DNA from: Sipunculus nudus
Lineage: Eukaryota > Annelida > Sipuncula > Golfingiida > Sipunculidae
Assembly: GCA_026874595.1 (NCBI GenBank)
Contig: CM049306.1
Location: forward strand, 40,116,019-40,180,018
Length of the DNA stretch: 64,000 nucleotides
Reading direction: 5' to 3'
Under the pieces are notes generated by a model, which saw nothing but the letters and a program-made list of their open reading frames with translations, was not told where the DNA came from and did not search any database. This document shows, in pieces, positions 12,385-25,009 of the stretch. A program made the translations under genes and the position numbers. Every line of letters begins with the position of its first letter. The stretch's first letter is position 1.

Positions 12385-15300
12385 ATGGACTACAATGAAA
12401 TATTATTGAGGTACATTGGTGGATTTGGACGGTACCAACTGATGGTGTTTTGTCTCCTGCTGACCGTCCGTTTCCCCTCAGTCATTCACAACATGGGCTA
12501 CGTATTCTACGCCGCCACCCCTCCTCACTGGTGCGCCTTTAACCGACGTACCGACCTGGTCAACCTGACCGAGACGGACTGGAAGACCTTCGCCCTGCCC
12601 AGCAGGATAGAAGACGGACAGAGGGTCTTTAGTGAGTGTCAAATCTACCGATGGACCACCTCGCCAAACCTGACGGCGGCTGATATATCTGATGTTATAA
12701 GGAATGTACGGAATGGTACTGAGTTTGGGGACGAATACAAGTCTGCCTGTAACAGATGGGAATATGACAGGAAACGGCATGTTCATGATTCTCTGGTAAC
12801 TCAGGTAGGGGTAATTGTGACAGTTTCTGTGAATGACCGTTCCTTAAAAAAATCATACGTAATACCAATTAATATAAAGCAATTAGGAGGCCTATGTATA
12901 AAAGACGTTTATGGGTTAATTTGAGAGTATGTAGCAAACGCACCCAGCGATCTACTGTGGTCCCTCAACCTTAAATGTTCTGCCAAACATCAAACTGCAA
13001 TTTAGAACACTTAACATTAATAATTATCCCAACTCCTGACCTTCCGTGAGGTTTGTTGCATCCTGGCGTAATGTCCTGGCGTGCAGTTCCAGTCAAAGTT
13101 TAAATTGCAGTTCAATCTGGTATGTGATCGGGCCTGGATGAAGTCAATGATAGCGACCGTATTTGTACTTGGCTGGATGATCGGCGCTCCAGTTACCGGT
13201 TACGCCAGTGACAAGTAAGCGGGTCCTTATTAAATGTCCAATGCTCTAGATTATAATGAACGAAAATTGTTACGGTATAGGTACAGACTGATTTAGGAAG
13301 TAGTTTACTGATTAATTCATAATGAAAACAATGTTTCCGTGAAGGAATCAGTGTAGATAATTATACACGAGGAAACCTGCATGCAGAAAATGTGATTCAA
13401 TTACTTTATTATCTAAAGAAAAGTATCTTTTTTCACGATCCAAGTGATGGGGTCACACACAGAAACTATCAAAACATAGACAGTCCCATATAACAATCGT
13501 GGTTGGGATGTTGAGCTGGTGTTTTTAAACCATTGCATAAAGTGTAATATTAAAACCACACTGAAACTTTACAAACCGTCCAGAAAGGTATATATAATAA
13601 ATGTGAATTGGAATAAATATTAGGTTTATCAGATTCCATTTCACCACATTATTATTTTTATAAGCCGAGTGGAATAAAAAGAAGCATGAATATTCAATGA
13701 TAATGGACAAACCACGGTGGACGCGTGTTGGTGGAACAGACTATATGTATATGCAAACCTGTGAATTTCCATAAAGGCTCAGGACGGAAATATAGCATTT
13801 GACCGAAAGAACAGGGTTGACACTGAAATACAGCAATGCAAATATGATATCATTTATATAAATAAACTTTCCTGCAGAATTGGTCGGAGGAAAGTGATGA
13901 TCATTAATGTCACAGGAACCGTCGCATTTGGTTTGGCCTTGCCTTTCATTAATAATTACCCTGCATTCCTTGTGATCCGGTTTCTGGTGTCCGCGTGTAT
14001 GAATGGAGGTCTCGCCACGGCCTATACCGCAAGTGAGTGATCGTCATCTTTTATTCACATTTGTGTTGACCGAATAGTACGGACCTCCTGACATCATAGT
14101 TAATGTCTAGAAGTGACCATGCCTTCAAAATTATAATCTCCGAGAACATTCCAAGAGGGCGTAATGCATAAACGACGGATACTAACCAAAAGCAATTTAA
14201 TCATACATGTAGATATGTTTTATAAAGTCTCTTTTGTACGGATAGACATCGTCTATAGATTAACCAAATAAAATGTTCTGATCCGGTCAGAGATAGAAGT
14301 TAGACAGGACACAATGTAAAGAACAGCATTAAAACTGAACTTTGTGCAGCTTGGCCATTACTTCGACTTGCAGCATGTTGTATGAGCCAGAATGAATTTA
14401 CTTGGTCAATATTTTTGGGATAATGCTGTAAAGCAAGTTTCATGGTGATCTAGAAGGTATATAACAATAATCGATTAATAATCGATGATCGGACGTTCGT
14501 TTTCTTTCAATCATCTAAGATGGGTTTACAACAAGTTCCGGCCTCAAATGCTATCTCTCCATGCATACTGTGATGTAATTCTGTGTTACAGGTTTAGAGC
14601 TTGTTGGCGCCCGGTACCGTTCCTGTATCGGTACAGTGTTCATGCTGGTCTGGTCCATTGGTTACGCGGCTTTGGCGGGTGTGGCTTCTCTTCTTCGTAC
14701 TCGGTTTACTTTCATGATTGCTGTTGCAGCCCCTACAGTGCTGTGCCTTCTCGCAGTATTGTAAGTTTTCAAATCTTGAGTAAAATATGACTCTCCTTGT
14801 GTATTCAACATTAAAATTTATATTTGTGTATCCTCCCAGACGTAGCGCATTGTGCTTGTTTAACTCTCATGTCTGTTGTTCTATCTCAGTTTGACCAATG
14901 ACATGGGTTAGCAAATGTTAGTTTTTACTTGGTATATGTTACACAATTGCTACATGTATAAAGAGTTAAAGATATTTCTCAAGCTAAGTTTATTATATGG
15001 CTCTGAAATTTAACCTTATCATTCTCCGCACGGTTGTGCATTTGTATTGATTCCAAGTGTTGAAATCTTAATGTATGAAATAAATTTAGATTTGTACCTG
15101 AGACAGTTCCTTGGTTGGTGGCCAAAGGCCGACAGGATGAGGCTGATAAGCGGATCAGACGAATGGCCAAGGTCAACAGAAAAGAAATTCCCGAGAACCT
15201 CCATGTCACAGTTGAACAGGTTGAGCTGTTTCATATAGTTCTATTTTATAAAACATAATACTCAAGGTCTTTTTACATGTGAAATAGGTTATATATTGAT

Positions 15301-16668
15301 TTGGGTGTTACAGTAAAACTTTACGTAAATGATATCCGGTGCAAGAGCTTATGAAGCAATTTAGCTGATGAAGTTTAATGTTCGTATTTGAATTATTAAT
15401 ATGTACATTATGAAACTGTAGCAATTGAATCACTAATGGAAAGGATGAGATTTTACAGTCATTAACATCATGCAAACACCCCTATTATCTGAAGTGTTCA
15501 TGAAATACAACCAAAACACGCAATGATGCTATTGCTGTCAATTATGCGAGAACCAAAATCAGCAACTACCAGTACGCTAGCTATTGACTGAACGTCACAG
15601 TTCATCTATGCGACAAATGGCATTTTGTGCTAATTTACTACATGACGTCACGCTTATATGTTTCTATGATCAGAAAACGGTATACAAACAGAACCTGATG
15701 GATTGCCCATATTTGACCTATGATGGCTGTTTCAATAAAACCCATTTGACGGTTATATAGCGGACACACGTATTCATGCATACACTTAGAAATAACGGTA
15801 ATAACACTTGCTTCGCTTTGCGTAGGGAAATTAAAAAATTCTAAACTCTGCTGAAAAATGCGCGTTAGATATCACGTATTGATAATAAATCGTTTTGCTG
15901 TTTATACGCGTTTGCTTTACACTATACCACAACTTCCCGTGGTTATGTTTTAGAGTGGCGATAAAGTGAAAACCAGCTGGGTTGATCTGGTGAAGACCCC
16001 AAATATCCGTAAAAACTCTATAATTTTATGGATGAACTGGTAATATATGAAAATTATATTTTCTTTCTCTGAACGTAGTTACATTATATGCGGCAGTTTC
16101 ATTCTTCAGAGAATGAAAATTATTTTATTCGTCTCATTCTACTTATATTACTTATTCTTCTTTCTTCATTTTCTACCTCGTCAATCTTTGGCATGCGTCC
16201 TTTTTTCCCTCAATCCTTCTCACAATGATTACATGCTTTCGCCTTATTATGACTATTTTTTTTATTATTATTACTACTACAATTATTGTGTTATTATTTT
16301 CGTTATTATCACTATTATCACTATTATTAGGTTTGTGAACGTCTTGGTGTTTTATGCTATATCATGGACGGGCACGGATGTGTCTGATGACCTATATATG
16401 AACGTTTTCTTGGCTGGAATAATCGAGATCCCTGCCCAAGTGGTTTACGTCCCGCTTCTACAATATTTAGGAAGAAGGTTGTCCATGAGCGGCACTACCT
16501 TCCTTAGCGGTCTTCTCATGCTGTGCTCTCTCGCAGTACCCGGTAATGTTCCAGTACTAATACAGGCTAACGATACTTTATCATACAGACTGTAAATAAG
16601 TGAAGGGCTACGGCTTGGTTCAGGTCTTGGTCTTGGACAGTCGCGTGGTAACCAACTTCAAAGTGGAT

Positions 16669-16735
<67 letters not shown>

Positions 16736-18389
16736 AGTGGAACCCCTTGATTATGACCACCTTGGGGACTGACCAAAGTGGTGGTAATTTAGGGATGGTC
16801 GTATTCGTGAAACTCTTACATACCCTGGATCGTATATTTGGGACCAAGAAAAGTGTTCGTAATTGAAGGGGTGGTCGCAATTGCATTTGTATTTGTTCAA
16901 GTGAATTTGGCACAATGTGCTATAAAAAAGTAAATTAATGTAAAACGAATGAAGTATAAACTAAAATTTCATATTCTGAATTAAAGTTTCATGTCGGAGA
17001 AGTCCTATACATTGATTATTACCTGAATACCATTGAATAATATATCAGGAAATAATGTATCGTTCATTCTTTATTTAGTGTTTATATTGATAATGACCTT
17101 CGCCTTGATTTTCTGAATGAAATAACTTTACATTTGATCTTATCTGATCTCCAGTAAGGGGACCGAGTATGCTGGCTCTGACCCTGACGTCAAAGTTCTT
17201 CATCGTCATATCATTCTCTATCATATACCAGTACACCATAGAATTGTACCCGACTGTCATCAGAGCAACTGGTTTTGCGATCAGTAACTTTATTGCACGA
17301 ACCGGAGCCATAATAGCGCCATTCTTGCCATTACTGGTACACTTCTTACATAATTTGAAATTTTTAGTAAATGAATACTACATCAGTCAACAGGATTGTA
17401 TGCTTTAATCAATACATATATTTAATGTTTTCCTTTTTATCTTATACGTATATGATACACACATTTGTGTTAAATTAGGTTAATTCTGGACTAAATAGGG
17501 GAGCCTAAATATAATTCCATGATCCGAGATGTAAAGTGTAGTTTAGCACATTTTATAAAGGGAAATCCATTGGCTCGGAAAACGCGGTGTTGCAATGTGT
17601 TGCAAAATGTTTTTTTTAATTCATCATTTTAAATGACATAGATATTCGACCGTGTTTTTTTACAAATTTATATGTTGACAACTCTTCACATAAGATATGA
17701 CAGTTGATTAACCTTACAGGGAGGTAGAGCACCTTCCATCATTTGTGGTTCCGTGGCCGTTGCAGTGAGTCTGCCGACCCTCCTTCTGCCAGAGACGCTC
17801 AACAGAAAACTCCCAAGCAGTGTGGAGGAGGCTGAAGAGTTCGGGAAACATTTCAAATGGAGGTCTGTGCACCAACTGGGTTAATTGTAAAGATCACAGG
17901 ATACGCCTATTTTAAAGCTGATATAAAGTGATATAATCACACTTTTATATTACGCTGGCATATTTAGAACACAGAAAAACATTTTGAGAAAACATCTCGA
18001 CATCTCGAGATAAAATTACAGAGGAAAAATAAATCTCGACATCAAAAGGTATTATCTTGAGATCTTTAGGTATTATTGCGAGACCTCATTTTTATCTGTG
18101 TCCAAGGCAGCCATCTTAATTTGGATTTATCGTAAACCTGTTCCTTACAATGGGTATGTTTATGTCTCTAAATTAGCAAGTTGCTTGGGGCATTTGTTTT
18201 AAATGCGAAAACCAAGATGTTTGAAAGGAATTGTGATGCATATTTTCCAGTGAGTTTTTTACCATACCAAAACCTCCAGCTGAAGATGACTACACAAAGA
18301 AGCCAGAGATTTTGGGAGAAAATGGGATACCTATCAGCAAAATTAGCATGGAGGTCCCGCATGAAAAAGTTGACGTCCTTCGCCTGTGA
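12385..18389 (+). CDS. SLC22-type (organic cation/anion) transporter, copy A, 10 coding exons, intact
   Basis: Exons: 12385-12804, 13111-13214, 13878-14032, 14592-14760, 15090-15219, 15954-16039, 16331-16542, 17155-17336, 17720-17862, 18251-18389. The sum is 1,740 nt, giving 579 aa plus TGA. Every junction is GT-AG and in phase (0,2,1,2,0,2,1,0,2). Hallmarks in order: N-terminal DYNEIL..IGGFGRYQ; a large extracellular loop after TM1 (about residues 35-140) with sequons at N60, N95 and N110 and Cys 50, 85 and 122; NLVCDRAW; the TM2-TM3 signature GYASDKIGRRKV; LELVGARYR; PETVPWLVAKGR (family norm ESPRWL, so the usual Arg is missing); WF.NVLVFYAISW; IEIPA..PLLQYLGRR; IELYPTVIRATG; LLLPETLN. The family (SLC22 within the MFS) is a 12-TM plasma-membrane uniporter/exchanger of organic ions, usually about 550 aa. 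The substrate cannot be read from sequence. The tail ends VDVLRL, which could be a class II PDZ ligand (inference). The start is the first ATG after an acceptor at 12,376. Confidence 0.9.
16673..16885. repeat. (TA)30 microsatellite plus adjoining MITE-like fragment in intron 7 of copy A
   Basis: Pure TA fills 16,673-16,732. It is followed by CAGTGGAACCCCTTGATTAT..GACCACC and, near 16,861, ..GAAGGGGTGGTCGC, a partly inverted arrangement like the CAGTGGAACC ends of pogo/Tigger-type MITEs. Neither piece is present at the homologous site of copy B (about 35,480), which carries different sequence. The family call is tentative. Confidence 0.45.
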
Positions 18390-18659
18390 ACAATAATGTG
18401 ACGTAGTGAAAAAAAGTTACTAACACAATATGTAGTATAGGATGCACGGTGGTGCATGTGTATATACACTTTCCAATACATTTCCGTAACATGGTGTGTT
18501 CCCGAATAAGTCATTCATCATTCGGTATATCTCATACAACCATTGAGATTGGTGACGAGTCGGAACTTTTTCAATCGAGTGCAGGAAGGAGCACACCATA
18601 TTATATAAAAAAATATATGGATATAAAAAGAATGTCATTTGACCATTAGAAAAAGGATT

Positions 18660-19870
18660 TCTTTTAAATCCGTGACAAATATGAGGTCTTAACAAAAACG
18701 TGTCATAGATTTGCAACATTTCTCAAATAATGAACTGCAGTCTTTCAGGATTGATTAATGTACAAAAAATGATTGACAGTAATACGATTCACCAATTAAT
18801 AAGCACAAATTATATAATTCATGAAGAGTTTCTTGAGGATGATAATGATGACATGTGTGTCAAGGGACACATGGCAATCTTGTACAATTGGAAATTGCAC
18901 CAGTATAGATCGCAATTGTGATTTGTACTGGTACAAATGAAAATTGCCAACTGTACTGTTACAATTGCCGGTCGTACCGGTACAAATCACAATTTGGACC
19001 ACTAGTTGTACGATTGTCAGTTGTAGGGATCTGTGTCATAATGCATGTATCAGTACAGTGGACGGAAAGAATCACGGTAACCAATGCATTATTTATTCAG
19101 ATACTGGAGCTTTTATATCATTTTTTTATTCATTTTGGGGTGCATTAATAGGACCAAAGAATATAGGTCACATTGATCTCTCATTTCAGGTTTCCATGGA
19201 AATTCGCCCAAGACCTCCATTGGTGTTCCATTGTAAGATTCTATGGCTGGCAGACACAATTTGTGCCCTGTCTGACTCAAACGGTGATAAAAACTCATGT
19301 TTTCGACCGTAGTTTGCAAAATATCGGTCACTATGACCTTATTTCATGTTTGCAATTAGAATTGCTGAAGAACCTCCCTGGATGATTAGTTAGAAGTTTC
19401 TAGCTCTAACGGTTACGGTTTGTGCCCTATTACCGTTAGGACTGTGTTATTAAAGATCTCACATATTAAGGAAAAATGCGTAAAAATAAGAAAAAAAAAT
19501 ATAGATCTTAAGGAACTGATGAAACAATCATATGATCAATATGCATGGAAAGAATCATAGCATTAAGTGAATGAATTATTCAGAAACCTAGAATTTCGTG
19601 TCAATTTTTAAAAATTATTCTGAGGGTTACTTTCGATCCAAATGGCTCGAAGGATATAGGTCTCAGTAACTTAATTTCAAGTTTCCAAGGAACCTGTTAT
19701 TCCCTTAACAGGGTTCCATGGAGGTTTCTAGATCCAGTGGCTACGATTTGTGCCTTGTTAAAGTCCAGACGGACGACGGACAAGTGTGAACATTATTGCT
19801 CAGATGACTTTCGCTCTTCGAAGATGAAAGTCCTAACATCCTTAATCCCTACAGGTCTCTTGTCACCTCT
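18660..19870 (-). repeat. Copy-A-specific insertion containing degenerate tandem repeat units
   Basis: Copy B has only about 190 bp here (37,490-37,680). The insert contains three degenerate units (near 19,185-19,290, 19,330-19,440 and 19,670-19,790), each with the motif order 'TTTCAxGTTTCCA .. CTCC .. GGxTACGATTTGTGCC'. This is the reverse complement of the ~340-bp units at 53,250-54,110, so both are members of one repeat family. The first part (18,895-19,020) is a cluster of GGTACAAAT/CAATTG quasi-palindromes. Confidence 0.5.
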
Positions 19871-20133
19871 TCGTTTAATATGACATTTTTGTTTCGTGAA
19901 TATTTATCTTCTGATACGTTTTTGCCAGGTCATGTGCTCCAATTTTCGTGTATATTTGTAATCTTATTTTCTTAATGTCAATATTTCATTCATTATTGAA
20001 AGGTCTTAAAAATTAACACAAGGAAATTTGCTGTCTGGTCATCGACCGAGTTTTAAATACTAATTGTAAAGGGACGTATTTTCAATACTCTAAACCATGG
20101 TATATAGATTAAGGGAGTTTTAGAACTGTACAG

Positions 20134-20172
20134 ATATGAGTAAATGAAAATGTGGTTTATATTAGAATTCAA

Positions 20173-20208
<36 letters not shown>

Positions 20209-20240
20209 CTAATATAAACCACATTTTCATTTACTCATAT
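20134..20240. repeat. Perfect 36-nt inverted repeat around a (TA)n tract
   Basis: The left arm 20,134-20,169 is an exact reverse complement of the right arm 20,205-20,240, separated by a 35-nt, mostly TA spacer. Copy B (37,920-38,030) has the left arm and the TA tract but an unrelated right side, so the palindrome arose in copy A only. Confidence 0.9.
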
Positions 20241-20820
20241 TATATTTTCAATGATATTATTTATATGAAATAAATATTATCTGTGCCTTAAAATATGAAA
20301 ATCATATGTAATTTTTACAGAAAGGTGACAATATCTCAAATCTCAAGCCAATTAATGGGGCATTTATAATAGATATCAGTGGTCGATAAAATTATATTAT
20401 TTTTTCATGGACATAAGAGTGTTTTTTATTCTGTGGCTAGACCAAAATTTTAAATGTCTGAAACTGCCCAAATCCCGAATTGTAACTGTACATTTTCCAC
20501 ATTTAACTGCACAAATATAGGGGTCAGCTTCACGTTAATATACCCTGCTCAACCCCCCCCCCCCCCCCAGCTTCAATACAGACAGCTTTACTGGTTTACC
20601 GAAAAATCGAGGTTTTCTTTCTGGGTTCCACAACGAATACTAGTCGTTAAACCAATAAGTTTCATGTATCTAAAGCGCATCCGTGTGGAACTGAACGATT
20701 CTATAATTTTTCTCGAAACAGGGTTTAAGATCAGGTGATAAATGAGAACAGACATTCTGCAATTGGTATTCACTATGTAGCCCTAACTTTTCTATCAGTC
20801 ACGATCACTGGTATTTATAT

Positions 20821-21311
20821 AAAAGGGCCCAATCACCTATAAAGCATGTTGAGTTAACACGAAAAATAGCTTCTTCCCTTTAAAATCTGTATTTTTATCT
20901 GCACCTGACAAAATATTACCTTGAAACCGTTTGCTTACTCCTGTAAACGAGTGTTAAAATCAGTGAACCGGGCCCGATCGCAGGTGTTAACATAAACACG
21001 GTGCGTCGGGCCGTGTGCTGCGCGGAGCCACAACACATGCCAATCAGGAGATGCCCTGACTGACTTGGCTAAAAAAAGTAATACATGTTCCCGCGGGCTG
21101 AAACACCGCGTGTTGCCCCTCTTAATCGGACCTCCGGTCATGCGGACTTGTTATGGTAAACACTGTGTTTACCAACACGCAGGGCTAAAACAAGGTGTTA
21201 AACAATGGTTTTGCTTGGAAACTTTTGTATAAAGCAAAAAAAAAAAAAAAAAAAAACTGAACTGATTGTGTGAAAGAATAGGCATAATATTGCTCCTGAT
21301 TGTGTCCCTTT
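20821..21311. mobile_element. MITE with TTAA-flanked inverted ends, member 1
   Basis: This ~0.49-kb element has a 5' end AAAGGGCCCAATCACC and a 3' end whose reverse complement is TTAAAGGGACACAATCAGG. The same family recurs at 56,192-57,255, at 57,622-58,124, and as truncated or internally deleted pieces at 38,590-39,505. TTAA at the boundaries suggests piggyBac-type target choice. There is no coding capacity. Confidence 0.65.
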
Positions 21312-21396
21312 AACATTCATCAGCGACAACAGAGGTTGAACATATTTAAGTGTCAGACCAGGTATGTTCCTATACCCATACCAATACACTCACTAA

Positions 21397-22320
21397 CAGT
21401 GGTGAAGTCAAGTCCAGACCATCCGAGAACAAGTGCAAGTCCATGTCCAGGCCGTCGAATCCGAGTCCAAGTCTGTGTCCTAGGGGTTGGAGTCCAAGTC
21501 TGAGTCTGAGTCTGAGTCATTTGAACATAATTCAAAAACCTGATTCCATGTCCATTCCAAGGACCCGTATTAAAAGAAATTTAAAATGGAAATGCGGGAT
21601 AATTTATTTTAGTTTACATGTGTTTTTGGTAATCGTGCAATACAACGGACCCATCTTACATGGTCTCACAAAAAAGTGTGACCACATTTCAATGAAAAAA
21701 CTGTTTCATGTAAAAGTTGAAGATCCGGCGCATCTAATGATACAATATTTTTGTATGTTTGATATAAATATATTTTGCTACAAACTGTCGAAAAAGGGTA
21801 GTTTGCTGAAAATACCTATAATGACGTCGTGTCAAAGACGTTCTCAGCCGACGTCATGAATCCACAGTACTGTACGTGCATACCATGTTAAACAAAAGGA
21901 TGATGTCTAACAAAATTTACAGTCAATATATCTTTTTATGCATAGATAGAGAGACAATTTTACCTCTAAATATCCATATTTCCCAAGATTTAATAAAAGT
22001 TGACGACGTCGTGCCGCCAAAAACATAAACATGCAACTGTCGTCTGTGAATGTATTCGACTGATCACGTTAACTTTTGCTCTATTCAGCTTTGTCTCTAT
22101 GTACGTTATTTATTCAAATAAATATAAATTGTGTTATAAACAGTCATTTTTGTGAACAGAGTATAAAGACTACATTTTAGACATGTCATTTATCTTATTG
22201 ATTTTTTTTTGTCCTGTTAGACTACTTTATGTAAGGACAATCAGATGGGAACATCCCCTCCCCATGAGTAACAGACCGGTAGCCCTTAAAATCGAGACGA
22301 ACGCGGGAGAAACACGGGAC
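21397..22320 (+). repeat. Left inverted arm of the foldback element
   Basis: The arm starts with GAGTCC/AAGTCC-type hexamers (21,405-21,520). Then come blocks that reappear inverted in the right arm: the stretch around GATCCGGCGCATCTAATGAT (21,722-21,741), CTACAAACTGTCGAAAAAGG, GACGTCGTGTCAAAGACG, CAGTCAATATAT and CGGGAGAAACACG. A roughly 60-codon frame stays open in both arms (21,660-21,859 here) but has no recognisable motif. Confidence 0.75.
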
Positions 22321-22340
22321 CATGTTGGGCATATCATCCA

Positions 22341-22715
22341 TATGTGACCACATTTCATAATATTATATATATAATACAAACTTATATGGCTGGTCAAATA
22401 AAATGTGGTCACACCTTATTTTTGTTAATATTTATTGGTAATAAATTTGGTCACGCCATATGTGACCATATTTTATAATATTATATATATAATACAAACT
22501 TATTAGGCTGGTCAAATAAAATGTGGTCACACCTTATTTTTGTCAATATTTATTGTAAAAAATGTGGTCACACCATATGTGACCAAATTCTAAAATATTA
22601 TATATTTATTACAAACTTATATGGCTTGTCAAATAAAATGTGGTCACACCTTATTTTTGTTAATATTTATTGTAAAAAATGTGGTCACACCATGTGACCA
22701 CATTTTATAATATAT

Positions 22716-22764
<49 letters not shown>

Positions 22765-24297
22765 CAAACTTATATGGCCGGTCAAAATGTGGTCACACCT
22801 TATTTTTGTCAATATTCTTTGGTGAAAAATGTGGTCACACCATTTGTGACCACATTTTATAATATTCTATATATAATACAAACTTATATGGCTGGTCAAG
22901 TAAAATGTGGTCACAACTTATTTTTGGCAAAATTTATTTTTGAAAAAGTGGTCACACCATATGTGACCACATTTTATAATATTATATATATAATACAAAC
23001 TTATTAGGCTGGTCAATTAAAAATGTGGTCGCACCTTATTTTTGTCAATATTCTTTGGTGAAAAATGTGGTTACACCATATGTGACCACATTTCATAATA
23101 TTATATATATAATACAAACTTATATGGCTGGTCAAATAAAATGTGGTCACACCTTATTTTTGTTAATATTTATTGGTAATAAATTTGGTCACGCCATATG
23201 TGACCATATTTTATAATATTATATATATAATACAAACTTATTAGGTTGGTCAAATAAAATGTGGTCACACCTTATTTTTTTCAATATTTATTGTAAAAAA
23301 CGTGGTCACACCATATGTGACCAAATTCTAAAATATTATATATTTATTACAAACTTATATGGCTTGTCAAATAAAATGTGGTCACACCTTATTTTTGTTA
23401 ATATTTATTGTAAAAAATGTGGTCACACCATGTGACCACATTTTATAATATATATTATATATATATATATATAAATATATATATAATACAAACTTATATG
23501 GCCGGTCAAAATGTGGTCACACCTTATTTTTGTCAATATTCTTTGGTGAAAAATGTGGTCACACCATTTGTGACCACATTTTATAATATTCTATATATAA
23601 TACAAACTTATATGGCTGGTCAAGTAAAATGTGGTCACAACTTATTTTTGGCAAAATTTATTTTTAAAAAAGTAGTCACACCATATGTGACCACATTTTA
23701 TAATATTATATATATAATACAAACTTATTAGGCTGGTCAATTAAAACATGTGGTCACACCTTATTTTTGTCAATATTCTTTGGTGAAAAATGTGGTTACA
23801 CCATATGTGACCACATTTTATAAAATTCTATATATAATACAAACTTATATGGCTGGTCAAGTAAAATGTGGTCACAACTTATTTTTGGCAAAGTTTATTG
23901 AAAAAAAATGTGGTCACACTATGTGACCACATTTTATAATATATTAAATATATAAATATATAATACAAACTTATATGGCTGGTCAAAGTGTGGTCACACC
24001 TTATTTTTGTTAATATTTATTTGTAATAAATGTGGTCACGCCATATGTGACCATATTTTATAATATTATATATATAATACAAACATATATGGCAGTTCAA
24101 ATAAAATGTGGTCACACCTTATTTTTGTCAATATTTATTTTAAAAATGTGGTCACACCATATGTGACCCATTCTAAAAATTATATATTTATTACAAACTT
24201 ATATGGCTTGTCAAATAAAATGTGGTCACACCTAATATTTGTTAATATTTATTGTAAAAAATGTGGTCACATAGTGTGACCACATTTTAAAATATAT

Positions 24298-24342
<45 letters not shown>

Positions 24343-24930
24343 CAAACTTATATGGCTTGTCAAATAAAATGTGGTCACACTTTATTTTTGTTAATAATTA
24401 TTGGTAAAAAATGTGATTGCACCTTATGTAACCACATTTTATAATATTCTATATATAATACAAACTTATATGGCTGGTCAAATGAAATGTGGTCACACCT
24501 TATCTTTGTCAATATTTATTGTAAAAAATGTGGTCACACCATATGTGACAACATTTTATAATATTATATATATAATACAAACTTATTAGGCTGGTCAAAT
24601 AAAATGTGGTCACACCTTATTTTTGTCAATATTCTTTGGTGAAAAATGTGGTTACACCATATGTGACCACATTTTATAAAATTCTATATATAATACAAAC
24701 TTATATGGCTGGTCAAGTAAAATGTGGTCACAACTTATTTTTGGCAAAGTTTATTGAAAAAAAATGTGGTCACACCATGTGACCACATTTTATAATATAT
24801 TAAATATATATATATATATAATACAAACTTATATGGTTTGTCAAATAAAATGTGGTCACACCTTATTTTTGTTAATATTTATTGGTAAAAAATGTGGTCA
24901 CACCATTTGACCACATTTTATAATATATAT
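22341..24930. repeat. Tandem array of ~117-bp monomers with higher-order structure
   Basis: About 22 monomers of 115-150 bp start with (TA)TGTGACCACATTTTATAAT, pass TAATACAAACTTATATGGC and end with AATGTGGTCACACCA. Consecutive starts are at 22,341, 22,459, 22,576, 22,691, 22,842, 22,961 and 23,078. Variants recur about 726-738 bp apart, so six monomers form a higher-order unit. Each junction is a near-palindrome, TGTGGTCACA-CCATA-TGTGACCACA. Length differences come from (TA)n expansions (for example 22,722-22,760 and 24,298-24,339). The repeated MAGQ-containing open frames are artefacts of the repeat. Confidence 0.95.
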
Positions 24931-25009
24931 TATATAATATAACTAATAAATGTTGTCACACTTAAAAAATATTTTATTAAAAATAAGGATATTATTATGT
25001 TAGTATAAC

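Larger units (their letters stand above)
8075..21121. repeat. Segmental duplication, copy A
   Basis: From 'CAGCGGCCAACAATCAGCCC' at about 8,076 the sequence matches the stretch starting near 26,293, and it stays collinear through the whole SLC22 gene to about 21,121 (partner end about 39,504). Exons, introns and the upstream non-coding region are all shared, so this is DNA-level duplication and not retrocopying. The offset between copies drifts from about 18.2 to 18.8 kb because each carries private insertions: in A about 1.0 kb at 18,660-19,870 and a TA-repeat/MITE in intron 7; in B a 411-bp mini-LTR element in intron 5. Confidence 0.93.

Noticed and set aside
12385-12924. 179-codon open frame as a stand-alone short protein
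   Set aside because: It runs through a clear donor at 12,805 into an intron; the last 39 codons have no counterpart in copy B after the splice site.
16567-16913. Frames with long IYIYIY tracts
   Set aside because: Translation of the (TA)n microsatellite.
18181-18396. Frame ending in KKLTSFACEQ as the last exon
   Set aside because: The alternative frame over 18,251-18,389 joins in phase to exon 9, and its copy B partner has mostly third-position changes and an identical tail, so that frame is the real one.
22774-24589. Repeated open frames starting MAGQ and containing CGHxLF
   Set aside because: They follow the 117-bp satellite period exactly and carry AT-rich low-complexity residues, so they are products of the repeat and not a gene family.
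22341-24930. CRISPR-like array
   Set aside because: The repeat is ~117 bp with no unique spacers of constant length, in a eukaryotic context; it is a satellite.
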